DNA of 64,000 bases from Nipponacmea schrenckii (taxonomy: Eukaryota; Mollusca; Gastropoda; Lottiidae): assembly GCA_030562195.1 (NCBI GenBank), contig JAUJPP010000005.1, positions 34,087,106 through 34,151,105 on the forward strand, given 5' to 3'. Positions 1 to 11,330 of the stretch are shown piece after piece (the stretch's first letter is position 1; every line of letters begins with the position of its first letter). The notes beneath the pieces are model-generated. The model had not been told where the DNA came from. It did not search any database and worked only from the letters and a program-made list of their open reading frames with translations. The position numbers were made by a program, and so were the translations under genes.

Positions 1-1440
1 TATATCTGAGAGACATCATATAGGCTTACACAAGTTGACGGAAAGTATAGACACAAATAAACTTCATAAATAAAAGCTGATGAACGCAAATTAGAATTTC
101 ATGAACATAATGGTGCTGATATGTAAGAGATTTTATCAAGTTTTAGTAAATTGTTCTATTTCCCAAGAGACAATTCAACATAAAGATAACAGAGATAACG
201 TATTAGAGTTCATGTTGTAAACCAAGTGACATCTGACAGTTTCTAATTGAGAAGAAAATATTTACTACAACAGACTTCCATAAGGAGCAGTCGTTCAAGA
301 GAGTTGTATCATCTCGGGTAATACCTGGGTTAGCCTATTACCATTTAGTGTTTGTTTAACTAGTTGTGCCTGATAATCTAGTAGTGCTTTATTTCTTTGT
401 AGTGCGGTATTACCCTTTAATTTTCTTTGTAACAAGATTTATTGGATGGAATTTAAAAACTTTTGAAAAATGAACATTTTTAAAGACAATCACATTTGAA
501 AAATTCTTTACTTGGATGCTGATGTCCTTGACCTAGAATATCCATAGATATGCTTATATTGGTTGACAAACTATCAGTTCTTTACGCATCTTGAAATTAA
601 CATTTATGACAACTTTGGACGACTGTATCATTGAATTGTTTTCTTTAACTGTTTTTAGTTGCAAATTTGCTAACATACTTGAGTTGAGTTTTACAAATTG
701 TCAATGCCCAATTGGTTCCCTTTTTAACGATATATGACAATTATTCATTATCATACTTTTAACATTTTGGTTTTATTTTTCGAAAAAGGGATCTAACACA
801 CTTTGTATTTATTCCCCATCAATATAGATTTCATAATCAACAATTGGTTGCCTAGCAAGATTTGCCCACTTTAAAGTATATTTCTATTTAGACACAGGTT
901 ATTTGGGCCTAATCCAAGATTTCATTACTATACAACAACAAATATAAATCCTGCCATATTCATGTGGGTGTATAAAACTTATTTAGCATTAATGAAACAT
1001 CTTATATATTTATTAGAGAATATTAACTGTCATCTAAGAGCTTAATAACTGTCAGATTGAGACATTTGATATAACTTCAAACTTCATCTTAACAGTCATC
1101 TTAACATCCTTTACACAATTTAACCTATCTCTGATGATTTTAAGTGGTCTCAATGTAAATCACTTCATTTCAAATCGTTTATGTTTTTCTTTAAACAATT
1201 CAGAATCTAAAATAAAGTAAAAAAAACTTATTTAAACACTAATCTTTGAATTGAAATGATATGACAAGGGCACATATATTTCATCTCACATTATATCATA
1301 AGTCATGATTGAAAATGATTATCTTTCCTAGACTAAAAAAATAGTTTTGAAAACGGCTTATGTTTGAAAACTTTATACTACTATTATGATGTGTTATTTG
1401 TAGAACAGGGTTTATACTACTATTATAATGTGTTGATTGT
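1..1440. other. AT-rich intergenic sequence, nothing recognised
   Basis: No open frame, RNA gene or clear repeat could be supported here; all frames are broken every few dozen codons. Ordinary AT-rich non-coding animal DNA. Confidence 0.6.
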
Positions 1441-1479
1441 ATAATTGGGTTTATAATACTATTGTCTGTCTGTGAATCT

Positions 1480-2370
1480 GTAATGATGTCCTGGTGGATT
1501 TATAGGTCTTTGAAGGTGTAATGATGTGCTGGTGGTATAACAGGTCTGTGAAGCAGTAATGATGTGTTGATGGTTTCACAAGTCTGTAAATATGTAATGA
1601 TGTGTTAGTGGTATAACAGGTAGATGGTTTCACAAGTCTGTAAATATGTAATGATGTGTTAGTGGTATAACAGGTAGATGGTTTCACAAGTCTGTAAAAG
1701 TGTAATGATGTGTTAGTGGTATAGAAGATCTGTGAAGCAGTAATGATGTGTTGATGGATTCACAGGTCTGTAAAAGTGTAATGATGTGTTAGTGGTATAG
1801 CAGGTCTGTGAAGCAGTAATGATGTGTTGATGGTTTCACAGGTGTGTGAAAGTGTAATGATGTGTTAGTAGTATAGAAGATCTGTGAAGCAGTAATGATG
1901 TGTTGTGTGGTATTACAGGTCTGTGAAAGTGTAATGATGTGTTGATGGTTTCACAGGTCTGTGAAGATGAAATGATGTGTTTGTGGTATAGCAGGTCTGT
2001 GAAACAGCAATGATGTGTTAGTGGTATAGCAGGTCTGTGAAGCAGTAATGATGTGTTAGTGGTATAGCAGGTCTGTGAAGCAGTAATGATGTGTTAGTGG
2101 TATAGCATGTCTGTGAAACAGTAATGATGTGTTAGTGGTGTAGCCGGTCTGTGAAACAGTAATGATGTGTTATTGGTATAGCAGGTCTGTGAAACAGTAA
2201 TGATGTGTTAGTGGTATAGCAGGTCTGTGAAGCAGTAATGACGTGTTAGAAGTATAACAGTTCTGTAAAACTATAATACTGTGTTGTGTGGTATAACAGG
2301 TCTGTGAAACTGTAAGGATGTGTTTGTGGTATAGAAGATCTGTAAAGTTATAATGATTTGTTGTTTGTAT
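1480..2370. repeat. 38-bp minisatellite
   Basis: About 23 head-to-tail units of roughly 38 bp, each containing TAATGATGTGTTAGTGGTAT followed by AGCAGGTCTGTGAAGCAG. Units vary by point changes and short indels; units in 1990-2240 are the most uniform. The short open frame on the minus strand is a by-product of the repeat, not a gene. Confidence 0.9.
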
Positions 2371-2399
2371 AACTCTTGTGATCTATTGTGTGTATTATA

Positions 2400-3035
2400 A
2401 GCCAATAATACTGTCTGGTTGTGGTGTGTATATAACAGGTCAAAGAACTGTTATGATGTGTTGTGTGTATTAAACTGAATCATACTGTCATGATGTGATG
2501 TGTATAAAACAGGTCAAAGAACTGTTGTGATGTGTTGTGTGTATTAAACTGAATCATACTGTCATGATGTGATGTGTATATGAAAGGTCAAGAGAACTGC
2601 TGTGATGTGTTGTGTGTATTAAACTGAATCATACTGTCATGATGTGATGTGTATAAAACAGGTCAAAGAACTGTTGTGATGTGTTGTGTGTATTAAACTG
2701 AATCATACTGTCATGATTTGATGTGTATAAAACAGGTCAAAGAACTGTTGTGATGTGTTGTGTGTATTAAACTGAATCATACTGTCATGATGTGATGTGT
2801 CCTTGAAAGGTCAAGAGAACTGTTGTGATGTGTTGTGTGTATTAAGCTGAATCATACTGTCATGATGAGATGTGTCCTTGAAAGGTCAAGAGAACTGTTG
2901 TGATGTGTTGTGTGTATTAAACTGAATGATACTGTCATGATGTGATGTGTATATGAAAGGTCAAGAGAACTGTTGTGATGTGTTGTGATATGTTGTGTGT
3001 ATTACAAGCCAATGATACTGTCATGATGAGATTGT
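2400..3035. repeat. 74-bp minisatellite
   Basis: About eight tandem units of 74 bp with the core GTCATGATGTGATGTGTATA, then CAGGTCAAAGAACTGTTGTG and TATTAAACTGAATCATACT. Successive cores at 2487 and 2561 are exactly 74 bp apart. It abuts the 38-bp array and shares the word TGATGTGTT, so it may derive from it. Confidence 0.88.
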
Positions 3036-3974
3036 AAGAGGATATGAAGTATAATCATTATATCCTATATAAAAAGTCTATACCCTAGGGTGTATTACTA
3101 TTTATTATTGATAATAATTACACTGTTCACATGTCTTTCTAATTATGATATCTGTAAATCATTACTAAATTTCAACCACATAGCTCAATCTTTACAGAGT
3201 TTTATTACAGGATATTCATCATTTTTCTCTTTTAAAAATAACAGATAACATTTTTTAAAAATCAAAAAGTATAAAATACAATTGGTTTATGACACCGACA
3301 ATTAATTAAAACACTAAATTTGAACCAATATACACAGTAGAGTTTCTATCAAATTTCTAGTCAAGACATTCTATTGTCTATTTTCTATTTTATAAACTTG
3401 CACTTAAATGACTCAATGCTGATTCAAAACCCGATAACATTAATTGAACACTAACACAATGTAAAGGTTTTCTAGTGAGAAACCCATACTAATTAGAAAT
3501 CACATTATTTATCTAACACATTCAACTTAAAGTTTGGTTGATACCTTACCCTTAAATACCTTCTTATACTTTTGAAGCACCAAAACGAAGATTTGAACAA
3601 GTACCTTTGTAAACTGGGCAAAACAAAATTGTGATAGGTTTTGTCTGATCTGGATGGTTAGGAGCCAGGCATAGAAATCCATTTAATAGTACTAAAAATA
3701 AGCCAAGTTAATTGACCCATTAGAATATGTAGTACCTATCATTCAAATTATTTCACCATATGACTCAAAACAAAATTAGAACAATAATATAATCACATAT
3801 ACAAACCTGAATTACTAATACCAAACACATACTTCTCAAAGAAATCATAGTAAGTGTATCCATCTTTAAAATTGATTTGATAAGGGATGCTCCACAAGAT
3901 CAGGTTATCAGTGCTATAGATTTATTTAAAGTTCACAACAGTGGGTGGGTAGAAGATCTAATATTTTTTTAATC
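3036..3974. other. AT-rich intergenic sequence, nothing recognised
   Basis: No coding potential or repeat structure was seen in this stretch. Confidence 0.5.
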
Positions 3975-3979
3975 AGTTA

Positions 3980-4330
3980 CTTAAAAGAGAAAGTGTGCAG
4001 ACCAGAGCGTAGAAGGGTGGAAGTGGGGGAAGAGCATTTCCTCTAAAAGATAGTTTGCCAGGCAAGGTAATATACGCCCACTGCAGCATTGAATTTGAAC
4101 ATAAAACTTGACAGTACAGTAACAATAACTCATACTCAACATATTTCTATTTCGCTGATTTTCCGTAGGGTTCATCCTTGAATTATAACACATTCTTACA
4201 CCAATTTTCATCAAAATCCGTTAAGAATTTTGCCCAGTAGAGTGCATTTTGAGAACAAGGGCAATAACTCTTATTAAATATTTTTCACTATCAATAGGCT
4301 TCATCCATGGGTGATTACGAACACTCAACC
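3980..4330 (-). repeat. Dispersed GGCGTATATT repeat, partial copy
   Basis: Read on the minus strand, it contains the tail word GGGCGTATATTACCTTGCCT and the internal words ACGGATTTTGATGAAAATTG and GGATGAACCCTA. The same words occur in the longer copy at 60466-61441 on the plus strand. It is a truncated interspersed repeat; the open frame across it is incidental. Confidence 0.75.
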
Positions 4331-4800
4331 AAAGTAACGTCGAACTCTTACATATAAACAAATATAATACTAAAAACAATCTGGCAATGGATTCTTAAAT
4401 AAATTCCTTTTCATTAATCAAATAATAAAATTAAAAATGCTGACTTTATAAGCAAAACATAAATAAATTCTTAATTAGGTTGCAGTTATGATAGAATAGA
4501 AAAAGTTTTTGACAGAAAATCAATAAGAGTTAAGTTTAGAATGAAGATTTGGGAATTGGCTTTCACTACAGACTGACTATTGATTTACCATGGGAGTTGA
4601 AATATTCAGCAGGAAGTAAGAAGCAATTTATATAGTTTTGTACATATACAATATAACAAATAATGTGGAACCATGGATGCAATAGGTTGCAACAGCACAA
4701 CAAGATATGCAACAAGATCTGATTGCTCTCTCAAAAACTACTAACATGTATAGAGATCAAGTGAGCATTGAAAAATATACTGGCTGAGCAAAAAGAGAAA

Positions 4801-4980
4801 TCAAGAAGGATCTAACTCATTCAAGAAAAATCTAGCTCTGTCAAGAAGGATCAGGCTCAATCAAGAAGGATCTGGCTCAGTCAAGAAGTATCTAGCTCTG
4901 TCAAAAAGGATCTAGTTCAATCAAGAAGGATCTAACTCATTCAAGAAGAAACTAGCTCTGTCTAGAAGGATTTGGCTAAT
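4801..4980. repeat. 20-bp minisatellite, nine units
   Basis: Nine consecutive units of exactly 20 bp, consensus TCAAGAAGGATCTAGCTCTG, fill this interval without indels. Confidence 0.92.
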
Positions 4981-5034
4981 TGAGTTTGGTAAAAGCTCAT
5001 TGATAAACATATTGTTAATCAAGTCATTAGATTC

Positions 5035-5402
5035 CTTGGTAATTTGTATAAGCTCAGTGAGTAAAGTATTTACCCAGTGAGTATGGCATTAACAATTAGT
5101 TCAATATAAGCTAGTGAGTAAAATATTAGCTCAGGTATTAGCTAATTGAGTATTGTATGAGTTCAGTGAGTAAAGTATTTACCCAGTGAGTATGGCATTA
5201 ACAATTAGTTCAATATAAGCTAATGAGTAAAATATTAGCTCAGGTATTAGCTAATTGAGTATTGTATGAGTTCAGTGAGTAAAGTATTTGCCCAGTGAGT
5301 GGTATTAGCTAAGTGAGCAAAATATTAGCTAAGATTAGCTAATTCAGAATTGTATTATCTCAGAGAGTAAGGTAGTAGCCCTGTAAGTATGGTATTAATG
5401 TT
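5035..5402. repeat. 109-bp tandem repeat, left part
   Basis: A 109-bp unit (GTGAGTAAAGTATTTACCCA, then a TTAGCTAATTGAGTATTGTA block) recurs at 5057 and 5166 and then degenerates. Related sequence resumes at 6930-7000, so the ~1.5 kb in between, which carries a Penelope-like fragment, appears inserted into this array. Confidence 0.75.
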
Positions 5403-6060
5403 GGGTCCGCTCATTAATTAGAGCCAAAGTAAGCTTACTAATTGATTAATTGGGGTTTCTAATGAATAATCCATGTATTCTCAAGTTCAAAAGACCTCTG
5501 CTTGGGGAATCCATTTGACTCTAATCTACTTTGAAACGCTAAATTTAGACTCCATGTTTGATCACATGACCAAATGACGTCATATGAATGAAGGTGTATA
5601 AGAATTGATTTCATATTTTATTTTATCATTATCTAAACATATTCAAAAAATTATATAGTGAGTTAAAACTTATTTAAATCAATTCATAATGTTTTTTTAA
5701 AATATTTAAATATATTTTTGCCTTCTGCTAGATATAATAAATGAAATACCAAAATACCATTGTTGTTGTGAAATATATTTAGGAATGTGGGCAATTGCGC
5801 ATGTGTGCATACTTAACAACCACAGCGTCCGGTTATGTACCGAATTGAAAGACTGGATGATCAAATAAAAGATCAACAACATTTGAATGACATTTGAGAT
5901 TTGACGTACATACCTATGGCAGTACCCTGCCGAGGGAAAGCCCGGCATAATTAGCCTAATTACGAGTTAATTAAGGACTTGTGGGACCATCTGGTATTTT
6001 TCCCAGTCATTAGAACACCTGTACTTTCTATTGATATAAGTATTACCAGTCCAATTATGA

Positions 6061-6067
<7 letters not shown>

Positions 6068-6094
<27 letters not shown>
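6068..6094. repeat. (TA)n microsatellite
   Basis: Uninterrupted TA dinucleotide run immediately upstream of the Penelope-like fragment; a second run lies at 6880-6900 on its other side. Confidence 0.9.
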
Positions 6095-6098
<4 letters not shown>

Positions 6099-6100
<2 letters not shown>

Positions 6101-6728
6101 GAAAAAATCCAGGATAATCTTCCAGAGTGCTCTACGTGCACATCCTGTTTCCCACAGCTGTTTCCCACCCGATCATATATTACGACCAATCATTAACAGA
6201 AATACTATAAAAGTATCATACAGCTGTATGCCATCAATGAAAAACCTGATAGATTCACATAATGCTGCGACCAGAACGATCCGTAAAGTAAATGATAATA
6301 AACCATGCAACTGCCGTCAGAAGCAAGACTGTCCACTAAATGGTGAATGTCGGGCCCGCAGCATTGTTTACCAGGCCACAGTCAGTGCAAATAATAAACA
6401 AGAAACCTACGTCGGACTAACAGATACTGAATTTAAATCGAGATACGCTAACCATCGCCAATCTTTTCGAGATGAGAGATTAAAAAACAGCACCGAACTC
6501 AGTAAATTCATTTGGACTTTGAAAAAAAACAACGAAGACTATAAGATAAAGTGGAAAATTCTAGGACGCTCATCATCATACTCAAATATATCAAAAAGAT
6601 GTAACCTTTGTACCCTGGAAAAGTTTTTCATCATTTGTCACCCTGAAAAATCAACCTTAAACAAACGTTCGGAGCTAATCAGCACGTGTCGCCATTCACG
6701 CAAATTTCTCCTACAAAATGACGTCTAA
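6099..6728 (+). mobile_element. Penelope-like element fragment with GIY-YIG domain
   Basis: A 209-codon open frame matching the C-terminal part of Penelope-like retroelement polyproteins; the reverse transcriptase part is missing. Seen: FPPDHILRPIINRNTIK (about residues 22-38), a cysteine motif CNCRQKQDCPLNGEC (about 92-106) before SIVYQATV, then a GIY-YIG-type core ETYVGLTDTEF with a downstream RYANHRQSF, and a Cys-rich end (RCNLCTLEKFFIICHPEKS). In this family the GIY-YIG domain is the endonuclease that nicks the target. The frame is open to its stop, but without the RT the copy cannot be autonomous. The ATG is simply the first in frame and is probably not a true start. It lies within sequence inserted into a 109-bp tandem array and is flanked by TA microsatellites. 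Confidence 0.8.
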
Positions 6729-6929
6729 TTCACCTTGTGTAGTTACTGTGCCCACGTGCATGCATAGCAATATTTCAAACCAAACCGTCTTGTTCTCCTG
6801 ACGAGTGGTAGCAAATCTACTACGAAACAGACTGTTGAGAAAACTTAATGTTTATGTGAAATTGTTCGTTTTCTAATCATCTATATATATATATATATAT
6901 GAAAATAAGGGAAACCATCTTTAACAATG

Positions 6930-7010
6930 ATTAAAATATTAGCTAAAAGATTAGAACAGGTATTAGTTAATTGAGTAATGTATTGGTGCAGTGAGCAAAA
7001 AATTAGCACC
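6930..7010. repeat. 109-bp tandem repeat, right remnant
   Basis: Words GGTATTAGTTAATTGAGTAA and CAGTGAGCAAAA match the array at 5035-5402, marking the far side of the insertion. Confidence 0.6.
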
Positions 7011-7815
7011 AAACATTCAAAAGTCCAGCATTAAGCAAAAATTTTGAAACAATTGTAATGTAACTAGCTAAGAAATACCAAGAGACCTTTATCTGAATAT
7101 ATGGAAACTGATATTTCATATAATCTAATTAGCTGTTTGAATATACATAATATAAATAGATTCTGAATACCTTGAGGATGAAAGAGACAGACTTTCTATT
7201 TCAGCATTTTATCAAAAATGTCTTATATTAAATCTTAAGAATAATATTTCCATCAGCAGATATTCTTAACTCCTACTAAAAACTATCATTATATAAAAAT
7301 ATCAAATATAAATTATCATATAATGTCATTAATTTCTTAAGTTTTTTGTTAAAATCTAAATAATGTTATCAGAGCACTTGACTTGACCTTGACATGATGA
7401 AAACTAATACAGATGGCTAAGTTAAAATGCTACCAATCCATGGATCAAAATTAAATAAGAATAATGAGGATTGGAACAGATTCTATTCAAGGCAGTTTCT
7501 TTAATTTTAAAAGACCATTTTTTTCTAATTAAAGAAAGGGGTTGAACAATATTTCTAAGTAGACAAATTCATTCAAAACAATTAGTTTCAGTTACATTTA
7601 TCCATACTTAACTCCACAATAGTCACATTTGACAACATAATTTTCAAATAATATTGTCAATATTCAAATGACATATCATTTCTAGTGACCTCTAAAGTCA
7701 ATTCTTAATTGTCTATACTTAAAGGGTTATTTTCTACAAATTTTTCACAGGACACTCATCAGATATATTCTTTATATGGCATTTAGTAATTGGTGGTATG
7801 ATAATAATAACTAAG
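7011..7815. other. AT-rich intergenic sequence, nothing recognised
   Basis: No supported feature. Confidence 0.5.
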
Positions 7816-7817
7816 TT

Positions 7818-8231
7818 TTATGGAATACCAATTACTGAGTTTATTTATTTTGCGACGTTTCAACAAGTGTCCTCTTGTCAGTATCAAGCAGGAAAATGAA
7901 TATTAACAAAACTAAAACTACACATATATATATACAATAAGAATGAAGCCATATAGAAGAGATAGATACATAGATAATTACATGGGTTCATGGGGTGCAT
8001 CAAAGGTTTCTAAAACATACTGGCTTATTCACAGCATAAAAACAACAGTTATACCAGATTATCATAGGCTTTGGGGATATACAGGCCTTCATCTAGGTTT
8101 AACTTAGGTTGATATCTTTTGATGTTAATGGCTTCAATTAGTTTTCTTTCCTTTTTGTTTTTTATGTTCCTTGCTAGTATCTGGACTTTGTCCAAATCGA
8201 CGCGGTGACAAGGGTTTTCTTTTAGGTGGTT
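7818..8231 (-). repeat. Left arm of inverted Penelope-like pair
   Basis: 3' part and 3' flank of a minus-strand Penelope-like copy. Its reverse complement recurs at 8799-9330 (for example CATGGGTTCATGGGGTGCAT here against ATGCACCCCATGAACCCATG there), forming a long inverted repeat around the remaining Penelope fragment. Confidence 0.82.
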
Positions 8232-8790
8232 ACAAACTGCTGATTTATTGGTGGATCCTCTCGATTGATGTTCCTTAAGCCTTTTTTCGAGTGGGCGTTT
8301 CGATTCCCCGATGTATAGTTCCTGGCAGGAACAGGAAATTTTATATACGCATCCCTTCTGTTGGTTGAGTTTGGTGGTTATAGATTTGCCATTGGCTTAT
8401 AAAAGGTCTTTTAGGGTTGGTTGGTATTTAAACCCAGCTTCAATACCATGTTTTGCTAACAGTCTCCTAATGTGGTATGAGGTTGTTCCAACATAGGGTA
8501 TGGTAGTCCAGATGCCTGATTTTTCTTCGGTTGGTTTAACTGGTTTTGGTTTCTGGCTAGAGGTTATTATTCTGTCCACAAGTTTCTTAGGGTAGTTGTT
8601 AAGAATACAGAGGGAGTCCCAAATTTGCTCGAGTTCTTGCTGTAGATATGAGGGATGGCATATGTTGACAGCGCGTTTTACTAAAGTGGAAATTATAGCA
8701 GATTTTGATGCTGTGGTTGAAGTGAAAATTAATATATTGGTTTGTGTGGGTCAGCTTCCTGTATATCATAGTTTTTATTCCGTCACCATA
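8049..8790 (-). pseudogene. Penelope-like RT C-terminus and GIY-YIG pseudogene
   Basis: Minus-strand remnant of a Penelope-like polyprotein. In order: YRKLTHTNQYINFH (RT palm/thumb region, about 8725-8768), then after a frameshift SKSAIISTLVKRAVNICHPS and LEQIWDSLCILNNYPKKLVD, then the linker to TLKDLL, an in-frame TAA at 8397-8399, and the GIY-YIG part GCVYKISCSCQELYIGESKR followed by PLEKRLKEHQSRGSTNKSAV, NKKERKLIEAINIKRY and a terminal stop at 8049-8051. The closest relative in the window is the copy at 22082, which reads TLKEITHANGK where this one has the stop. One frameshift and one stop make it dead. It is joined to a truncated, oppositely oriented copy at 8799. Confidence 0.82.
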
Positions 8791-8798
8791 ACCACCTA

Positions 8799-9330
8799 AA
8801 AGAAAACCCTCGTCACCGCGTCGATTGGGACAAAGTCCAGATACTAGTAAGGAACATAAAAAACATTACATCAAAAGATATCAACCTAAGTTAAACCTAG
8901 ATGAAGGCCTGTATATCTCCAAAGCCTATGATAATCTGTTATAACTGTTGTTTTTATGCTGTTAATTAGCCAGTATGTTTTAGAAACCTTTGATGCACCC
9001 CATGAACCCATGTACAGTAAAACCTGTACTATCCGGCATGCGTCAGGACTGCCCGAAAATGGTGGTTTAGACAGGTTCTGGTCTGGCCAGGTTTTATGTA
9101 ACAGAAGGGTAGATAATCATGATTTCCGGATGTGGAAATAAGAGTTGAAGCTAACCGTAGAATTGTGCCGGCTTGAACAGGATTCCGGTACATCCAGGTT
9201 CTGGATAATCCAGGTTTTACTGTAATTATCTATGTATCTATCTCTTCTATATGGCTTCGTTCTTATTGTATATATATGTGTAGTTTTAATTTTGTTAATA
9301 TTCATTTTCAGTAATTGTTATTCCATAAAA
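8799..9330 (+). mobile_element. Truncated Penelope-like copy, inverted arm
   Basis: Plus-strand copy starting inside the GIY-YIG domain (NHLKENPRHRVDWDKVQILV), with a ~26-bp deletion relative to the left arm that removes the NKKERKLIEA codons, then the 3' flank. It is interrupted at 9015-9222 by a TIR element. Head-to-head 5'-truncated copies are a known Penelope arrangement. Confidence 0.75.
9015..9222. mobile_element. 208-bp TIR element with TA duplication (Tc1/mariner-pogo-like)
   Basis: Ends CAGTAAAACCTGTACTATCC and, reverse-complemented, CAGTAAAACCTGGATTATCC. TA flanks both ends (9013-9014 and 9223-9224), and the empty site CCCATGTAATTATC is preserved in the inverted arm at about 7975-7985, proving insertion. 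No coding capacity. TA target and CAGT ends fit pogo/Tigger-type non-autonomous elements. Confidence 0.85.
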
Positions 9331-9529
9331 CTTAGTTATTTTTACTCATCAGATAACCATTGGTTACTGTTAATTAGTTTTTGAAAGGCCTGACCTTAGA
9401 ATGACATCACTGATATGGTTGAATTTGATTGAAAGTGCCCTGATGTTGGTTTTTATATCACAAATGTGATAATAGATAGCAGAATAAAGATCTAGCAGTT
9501 GGTAATGCAAGATGGTTATATCTCTTTAA

Positions 9530-10575
9530 GGGGGTTGACAACCTTATCGTTCGAAGTGTATTTCAATCAAGAAACGTATTAAGTTTATATCCATTCTATT
9601 TGGCATTAAAAGAAACTCATCTAGTAAAAATTTTAGCTCAATCGCTTCAGTAGTTCGTCTGATATCCGTCCGTGAAGATAATCTATTTATAGAACAAAAC
9701 GGGGTATTCCTCTATGTAGACGTACAAATTACGTTGTCAGTTGACATTTGTGATTACAACGTCATCGGCTAAATAAACATTCTCTACGTTTGCCGGTCAG
9801 TTATTGTTAATATCGGCACGCGAAGTAAGAGTTTGTGTATCGGGGGAATCCAGAAGTCACGTGATGTCCCATAAATCTTTACGTCACATGTAAACAAAGA
9901 AAATTTTATGATTGGTGGGTAGGGGTGTTTTGACATGTGCTAATCCATTGTTTTACCACTCCAATTGTGTGGATATCGGAGCATATCGATGCTTAAAGAT
10001 TTCTACAGCATGAAAGACAATCTACTAACAACATGGTCGTTAATTACGTAAGGTTTACATGTGTTGAAAAAAAATGCCATTTTTCCAAAAGCATATCTCG
10101 CTTACAATTTATCCGATTTTTACAAACTTTAGCTTCAGCTAAAGCTTACGATGTCTTCTATAACTTTACGTTGGCTTTTTTTTATAAAATGAATAGTTTT
10201 TTAAAAATTCAATTTTTCGTAAATGCACTCGCAAAATTTTGATTTCTATCAATATCTTCAAAACAAAACAAAATTTTCCAAAAAGCCAACGTAATTTTGT
10301 AGAGATACATGTAGACTTGCGTGGTGCAAAATTTCAACCTTCTATATTAAATAGCCTAGTAGATATGCTAATTTTAAGGGAATAATTGACGTTTTTTTCG
10401 TTCATCTTTCATACCCTATTTCTTAAAGTTGAAATGTCATAAAGAAATAAATTTTATATTTTTGGATAGCTGAAAGTCCCCTCTTTCCATTGATATTTAA
10501 ATATTTCAGATAGGTGGAAAAGAAGTGGTTGAAATCGTCTATTTTTTGTACATAGGTTTAGGGTTGTCAACCCCC
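9530..10575. mobile_element. Non-autonomous piggyBac-like element with TTAA duplication
   Basis: Perfect 14-bp TIRs GGGGGTTGACAACC at both ends, flanked by TTAA at 9526-9529 and 10576-10579. TTAA target duplication is the hallmark of piggyBac elements. The 1046-bp interior has no transposase-like frame; a 69-codon frame at 10033 resembles nothing known. Family assignment rests on target site and termini only. Confidence 0.8.
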
Positions 10576-10579
10576 TTAA

Positions 10580-11225
10580 GTGTTAACTATACAGAAGTCA
10601 ACCAAAGAATTTTAGCAATCTCCAATGATTTCAATTTGCCAATATATTGCAGATAAATCTAATTTAGTTTCTATTTACAAACTGGTATCCTGAGAGATGA
10701 ACAAATGATTAGTAGAAGCTATTCAATTGATTTGCTCGCCTGTTTCTATACATTATACATGAACATTGAATTATACCCCATATTCTCAAGCCACTATAAT
10801 TTTTAGATAGAATAATTTATTCATCTATTTTGGTTCCTGCTAAACCTCTTAAACTTGGGCCCTGTTTCATAAAGATTTAACTTAAGATTATCTTACCAAA
10901 CTGGAAGATAAATTCTCCGGATAGAAATGTGTTTATTTTGAATATAAAATTTATATTAAGCTGAAGGTTCAAACATAAATTTAATATTGACTTTTAAAAG
11001 ATGTTTCCCTTAAGACTTTCTAAAACTTAAAAATACATTTCAGCAAAATTTTATTTTTCAAAGAAAAAAGTGAGGATAAAGGGATCCGCCTCTACTCAAT
11101 TGAATGCTTTAAAGGAAGCTGGAGTTATAAATAAAAATTTAGAAAATGATTGAATAAAATAAAACTCTAAATCCTGGCCAAACTCAGAGATTCCCAGAGT
11201 GGAAGGGTTGGGTCTTTAAATAAAA
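10580..11225. other. Intergenic sequence with a GGGCCCTGTTTCATAAAG word
   Basis: Otherwise unremarkable. The phrase TTGGGCCCTGTTTCATAAAG near 10855 is of a type often seen at ends of interspersed repeats in marine invertebrates, but no second boundary could be defined. Confidence 0.35.
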
Positions 11226-11330
11226 CAAAAAGTTTCCTCAATAAAGAATACAACCACTTAAATCCCTATTCTAATTTCACAGAGATTTTCTAAAAGATTG
11301 GGCCCCTTTCTCTAAACAACCAAAAATTAA

